In this document: positions 12,290 to 15,068 of the stretch, one piece after another
How positions within the stretch are numbered: position 1 is the first letter of the stretch
How the letters are laid out: the number at the start of each line of letters is the position of its first letter
NCBI GenBank assembly: GCA_937894565.1
Contig: CALBHK010000517.1
Span: 1-15,068 of the forward strand
Length of the DNA stretch: 15,068 nt
Origin: an uncultured Chlamydiae bacterium
GTDB taxonomy: Bacteria > Chlamydiota > Chlamydiia > Chlamydiales > CALBHK01
Direction: 5' to 3'
Program-made: the position numbers and the translations under genes
The notes under the pieces: generated by a model
Seen by the model: the letters and a program-made list of their open reading frames with translations, nothing else
Database searches by the model: none
What the model was told of the DNA's origin: nothing

Positions 12290-14980
12290 ATGAGAAATTT
12301 TATTGTTAACTTTTTGCTCTCTATTTTGCGTTTATTATTTAGATTGCGTTATCGTATTAAAGTTACAGGATATGAAGAAGTTAAAGAGGCTTTAAAAAAT
12401 AAGCAGGGGGGAGTTCTTTTTATTCCTAACCATCCGGCATTTTTTACAGATCCAGCCTTTATTGCTTTTACAGCTTATAAAGATTTTCCGTTGAGACCTT
12501 TGGTGACTGATGGCGTCTTTTATTTGCCTTTTGTGCATGGGTTTATGCGCTTTATTAATGCATTAGCAGTTCCAGACAATGAGAGTGCCTCTAATAGTTT
12601 AAAGAAATCAAAAAGTATGGATGTCTTAAATGAGGTAGCTGCAGGCCTAGATAGGGGCGAGAATTTTCTTATCTATCCATCCGGTCGCTGTACAGTGGAT
12701 GGAAAAGAGACTTTGGGTGGAGCTTCCGGAGTGCATACAATTTTGCAGAAAACAAAAAAAGGAAAACTGGTTTTGGTCAGAAGCAGGGGGATATGGGGGA
12801 GTATCTTTACAAAAGCTTATAGCTATGAAACTCCAAAAATTGGGCCTTTATTAAAAGAGTCTTTATGGATTTTACTTAAAAATTTTATCTTCTTTGCTCC
12901 ACGCCGCGAAATTCATTTAGAATTCTCTTTGCCCGCACCAGATTTCCCCTATCATGCCTCTCGTATGGAGTTCAATCGTTATTTAGAGCGTTTTTACAAT
13001 GCACCGGAAAATGGAAAGGGAGAGCCTTTAACTCAAGTCTCTTTTGCTTTTTGGAAGCATCAAGTGAGGGAGCCAATAAACAAAACCAAAGCCCTTGATT
13101 ATGATATTCATTCTATTCCCGATTCTATTCAAAATTTAGTTAAGCAAAAAATAGCAGAAATGCTGGACAGCCCGGTCGCAGAAATCAGACCGGAGCAAAG
13201 TCTTGCAGAGCTTGGTTTAGATTCCTTGGATTTGGGGGAATTGGTCTTTTTCTTGGAATCAACGTGCAGTGTTGCAGGTGTGCCAGTTAAAGAGCTTACG
13301 AGTGTGGGCAGAGTGATGGGGATTGCGGCTGGGCAAATTGATTATGAAAACGAAACGCCTAAAGAGATATCTACAAAAGGATGGTTTGAAAAACGCCCTC
13401 ATGAAAAAGCTTTCATAGCCCAAGGCGAAACGATTCCAGAAGCTTTTTTAAATATCTGTTCAACAATGGGAAATGCAGTGGCTCTAGCGGATGAAGCAGT
13501 GGGTGTCATGCGTTATAAAAAACTTAAATTCCGCGTGCTACTTTTGGCTCAATGCATTAAAAAAATGCCGGGTAAACAAATTGGAATCATGCTGCCTTCC
13601 AGTGCTGTTGCCAGTATGCTGATTTTAGCTGTCCAGATGGCTGGCAAGGTTCCTGTCATGATTAACTGGACGCTGGGGCCGCGCCACCTTCAGTCTGTAA
13701 AGGAAAGTACTGAGCTTCAACACGTATTGACAGCCTGGAAGTTTATTAATCGTTTAGTGAATGTAGATACCACGCCATTGGATGGTATTATGGTGATGCT
13801 TGAAGAGTTAAGAAGTGAAATTCGCATTAGAGATCTATTTCAAGCTTATTATCGATCTTACTTATCGCCTAAGCAGCTTATGAAAATATTTTCCCTAAAC
13901 ACTTTGAAGCCCCAAGATCACGCTGTGATTCTTTTTACAAGTGGAACCGAAAATCACCCCAAAGGGGTACCCCTTTCTTACTATAATATTTTGTCTAATC
14001 AACGATCAGCTATGAAGCTCTTAGATTTTTATAAAGACGATGGTCTGCTCTCTATTTTACCTCCTTTTCACTCTTTTGGATTTACTGTAACCTCTTTAAT
14101 GGGTATTTTAGCGGGATTAAAGACGGCTTATGAACCAAATCCCACTGATGGGATTAAACTGGTAAAAGCTGTAGAAAAATGGAAAGTATCGCTTATTTGC
14201 GGAGCACCGACCTTTCTTCGTAAATTATTTGCCGCAGCTAAAGAAGGAGAACTCTCTTCTTTGCGTGTGGTTGTTACGGGGGCTGAGAAAGCGCCGAAAG
14301 AGCTCTTTGAGAGTTTAAAAAAGCTAGGAAAAAAGAATGCGGTAGTAGAGGGGTATGGTATTACGGAGTGCTCTCCTGCAATAACCATTAATAAATCAGG
14401 AGACCCGAAACAAGGTGTAGGACTTCCAATAGAGGGCGTGGAATTGGCTATTATGCATCCTGAAACAAAAGAGAAATTGCCGCTTGATGAGGTGGGCACA
14501 ATTCTTGTGCGTGGTCCCAATGTATTTGTTGGTTATTTAAATAAAGAGCAAGCCTCTCCTTTTGTTACATTTGAAGGCAAACAGTGGTATAATACAGGCG
14601 ATTTAGGGTTTTTGGATGTAAAGGGTAATTTAACCATTTCCGGCAGATTAAAACGCTTTGTCAAGATAGGGGGAGAGATGATTAGCCTCTCCTCTATCGA
14701 ACATGCTTTAATGGAAGCGGCTGTTAAAGAGGCGTGGGGGCTAGTTGAAGATGAGTATTCTTTAGTTGTCTGCGCAAAAGAGAGTAAAGAGGGTGGGGAG
14801 CAAAAACCAGAAATTCATGCTTTTTCTGTTTTTAAATTATCTGCACACGAGATGAATGAAGTTTTAAACAAAATGGGGTTTTCTAATTTGGTTAAGATTA
14901 CGCATGCCACTCATTTGAATGAGATTCCTATGATGGGAACGGGCAAGATCAACTACCGCGAGCTGCAAGATCTAACATAA
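12290..14980 (+). CDS. aas: Aas-type fusion: lysophospholipid acyltransferase, acyl-carrier domain, acyl-ACP/CoA ligase
   Basis: The 896-aa protein likely activates fatty acids, loads them on a carrier and transfers them to lysophospholipids. Residues 1-20 form an amphipathic/hydrophobic N-terminus. Domain 1 (about 20-240) is PlsC-like: NHPAFFTDP with H48 and D54, then IYPSGR (128-133) in place of the usual FPEGTR. Domain 2 (about 275-350) is a carrier protein: ELGLDSLDL carries the phosphopantetheine serine S312. Domain 3 (about 370-896) is AMP-binding: P-loop TSGTENHPKGV (550-560), GYGITECSP (688-696), YNTGDLGF (767-774), the hinge SGRLKRFVKIGGE (784-796) and the C-terminal lysine in GTGKINYREL (K886). 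E. coli Aas (about 719 aa) lacks the carrier. Chlamydia has separate plsC-like and aas genes, CT775 and CT776 (from memory). The ATG is 19 bp after the Nudix stop, with AAAGG five bases before it. Gene symbol is by homology to Aas. Confidence 0.9.
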   Translation: MRNFIVNFLLSILRLLFRLRYRIKVTGYEEVKEALKNKQGGVLFIPNHPAFFTDPAFIAFTAYKDFPLRPLVTDGVFYLPFVHGFMRFINALAVPDNESASNSLKKSKSMDVLNEVAAGLDRGENFLIYPSGRCTVDGKETLGGASGVHTILQKTKKGKLVLVRSRGIWGSIFTKAYSYETPKIGPLLKESLWILLKNFIFFAPRREIHLEFSLPAPDFPYHASRMEFNRYLERFYNAPENGKGEPLTQVSFAFWKHQVREPINKTKALDYDIHSIPDSIQNLVKQKIAEMLDSPVAEIRPEQSLAELGLDSLDLGELVFFLESTCSVAGVPVKELTSVGRVMGIAAGQIDYENETPKEISTKGWFEKRPHEKAFIAQGETIPEAFLNICSTMGNAVALADEAVGVMRYKKLKFRVLLLAQCIKKMPGKQIGIMLPSSAVASMLILAVQMAGKVPVMINWTLGPRHLQSVKESTELQHVLTAWKFINRLVNVDTTPLDGIMVMLEELRSEIRIRDLFQAYYRSYLSPKQLMKIFSLNTLKPQDHAVILFTSGTENHPKGVPLSYYNILSNQRSAMKLLDFYKDDGLLSILPPFHSFGFTVTSLMGILAGLKTAYEPNPTDGIKLVKAVEKWKVSLICGAPTFLRKLFAAAKEGELSSLRVVVTGAEKAPKELFESLKKLGKKNAVVEGYGITECSPAITINKSGDPKQGVGLPIEGVELAIMHPETKEKLPLDEVGTILVRGPNVFVGYLNKEQASPFVTFEGKQWYNTGDLGFLDVKGNLTISGRLKRFVKIGGEMISLSSIEHALMEAAVKEAWGLVEDEYSLVVCAKESKEGGEQKPEIHAFSVFKLSAHEMNEVLNKMGFSNLVKITHATHLNEIPMMGTGKINYRELQDLT

Positions 14981-14990
14981 TAGCAGAACA

Positions 14991-15013
14991 GAAAGAATGA
15001 CAGGATGGGCAGG
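14991..15013 (+). repeat. Third repeat fragment, same family as the outer arm at 3193-3215
   Basis: These 23 bases match the reverse complement of 3193-3215 at 22 of 23 positions, just after the Aas gene. The similarity extends weakly upstream (CAGAA). Sequence after 15013 differs, so only the end of the element is shared, or the rest of a copy lies beyond the window. Confidence 0.8.
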
Positions 15014-15035
15014 CATACGCATCAGGCTAACTCTT

Positions 15036-15052
15036 GCAGCCCTTCAGGCTGC
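15036..15052. repeat. Small hairpin at the right edge
   Basis: GCAGCC (15036-15041) and GGCTGC (15047-15052) flank a five-base loop. No T-run follows, so it is not a clear terminator for the Aas gene. It may be part of a repeat continuing off the window. No gene is visible from 14981 to 15068. Confidence 0.45.
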
Positions 15053-15068
15053 GATACCTAACCCATTC

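Noticed and set aside
14128..14520. A leftward 130-codon ORF opposite the Aas ligase domain
   Set aside because: Antisense to conserved AMP-binding motifs; composition (Ser/Pro/Phe-rich) is that of an opposite-strand shadow.

Overview
The window looks like chromosomal DNA from an environmental member of the phylum Chlamydiae (order Parachlamydiales, outside Chlamydiaceae). The argument rests on gene order: a coiled-coil protein, then rsfS, fabF, a Nudix hydrolase and, nearby, an Aas-type acyl-ACP synthetase recall (from memory) the CT768-CT769-CT770-CT771...CT776 order of Chlamydia trachomatis, and priA also lies close in that genome. Moderate-to-low G+C, short spacers, and AAGG/GGAG ribosome binding sites fit. 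The genus cannot be fixed from the sequence alone.

Layout. Positions 1-5740 are read leftwards. mutS (mismatch repair) is followed 14 bp later by an unrecognised 247-codon ORF, whose stop overlaps the priA start (TAATG). This looks like one DNA-repair/replication-restart operon. After an 86 bp gap comes the 5' end of a gene for a secreted protein that runs off the left edge. The 247-codon ORF is unusual because codons of roughly residues 10-114 lie inside a nested palindromic repeat of about 314 bp.

From 5847 onward everything is read rightwards. First comes an AT-rich, lineage-specific putative membrane protein with an acidic tail, closed by a strong intrinsic terminator. A promoter then drives a 568-aa coiled-coil protein, translationally coupled (ATGA) to a HAD-family phosphatase whose early codons form a terminator-like hairpin. 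A 248 bp spacer carries a second, different palindromic repeat (52-nt arms). Then follow nadD (NAD synthesis), rsfS (ribosome silencing), two hairpins, fabF (fatty acid elongation), an overlapping Nudix/Ap4A-hydrolase-like gene, and an 896-aa PlsC/carrier-protein/acyl-ligase fusion. The last 90 bp again hold repeat-derived sequence related to the end of the element inside the 247-codon ORF.

Functionally, the right half links fatty acid elongation (FabF) to acyl activation and lysophospholipid acylation (the Aas fusion), with NAD supply, ribosome silencing and nucleotide clean-up around it. No CRISPR, transposase, integrase, tRNA or rRNA was seen. The items most worth attention are the palindromic element carried in frame within an ORF, the carrier-protein-containing Aas fusion, and the terminator-like hairpin inside the HAD gene.
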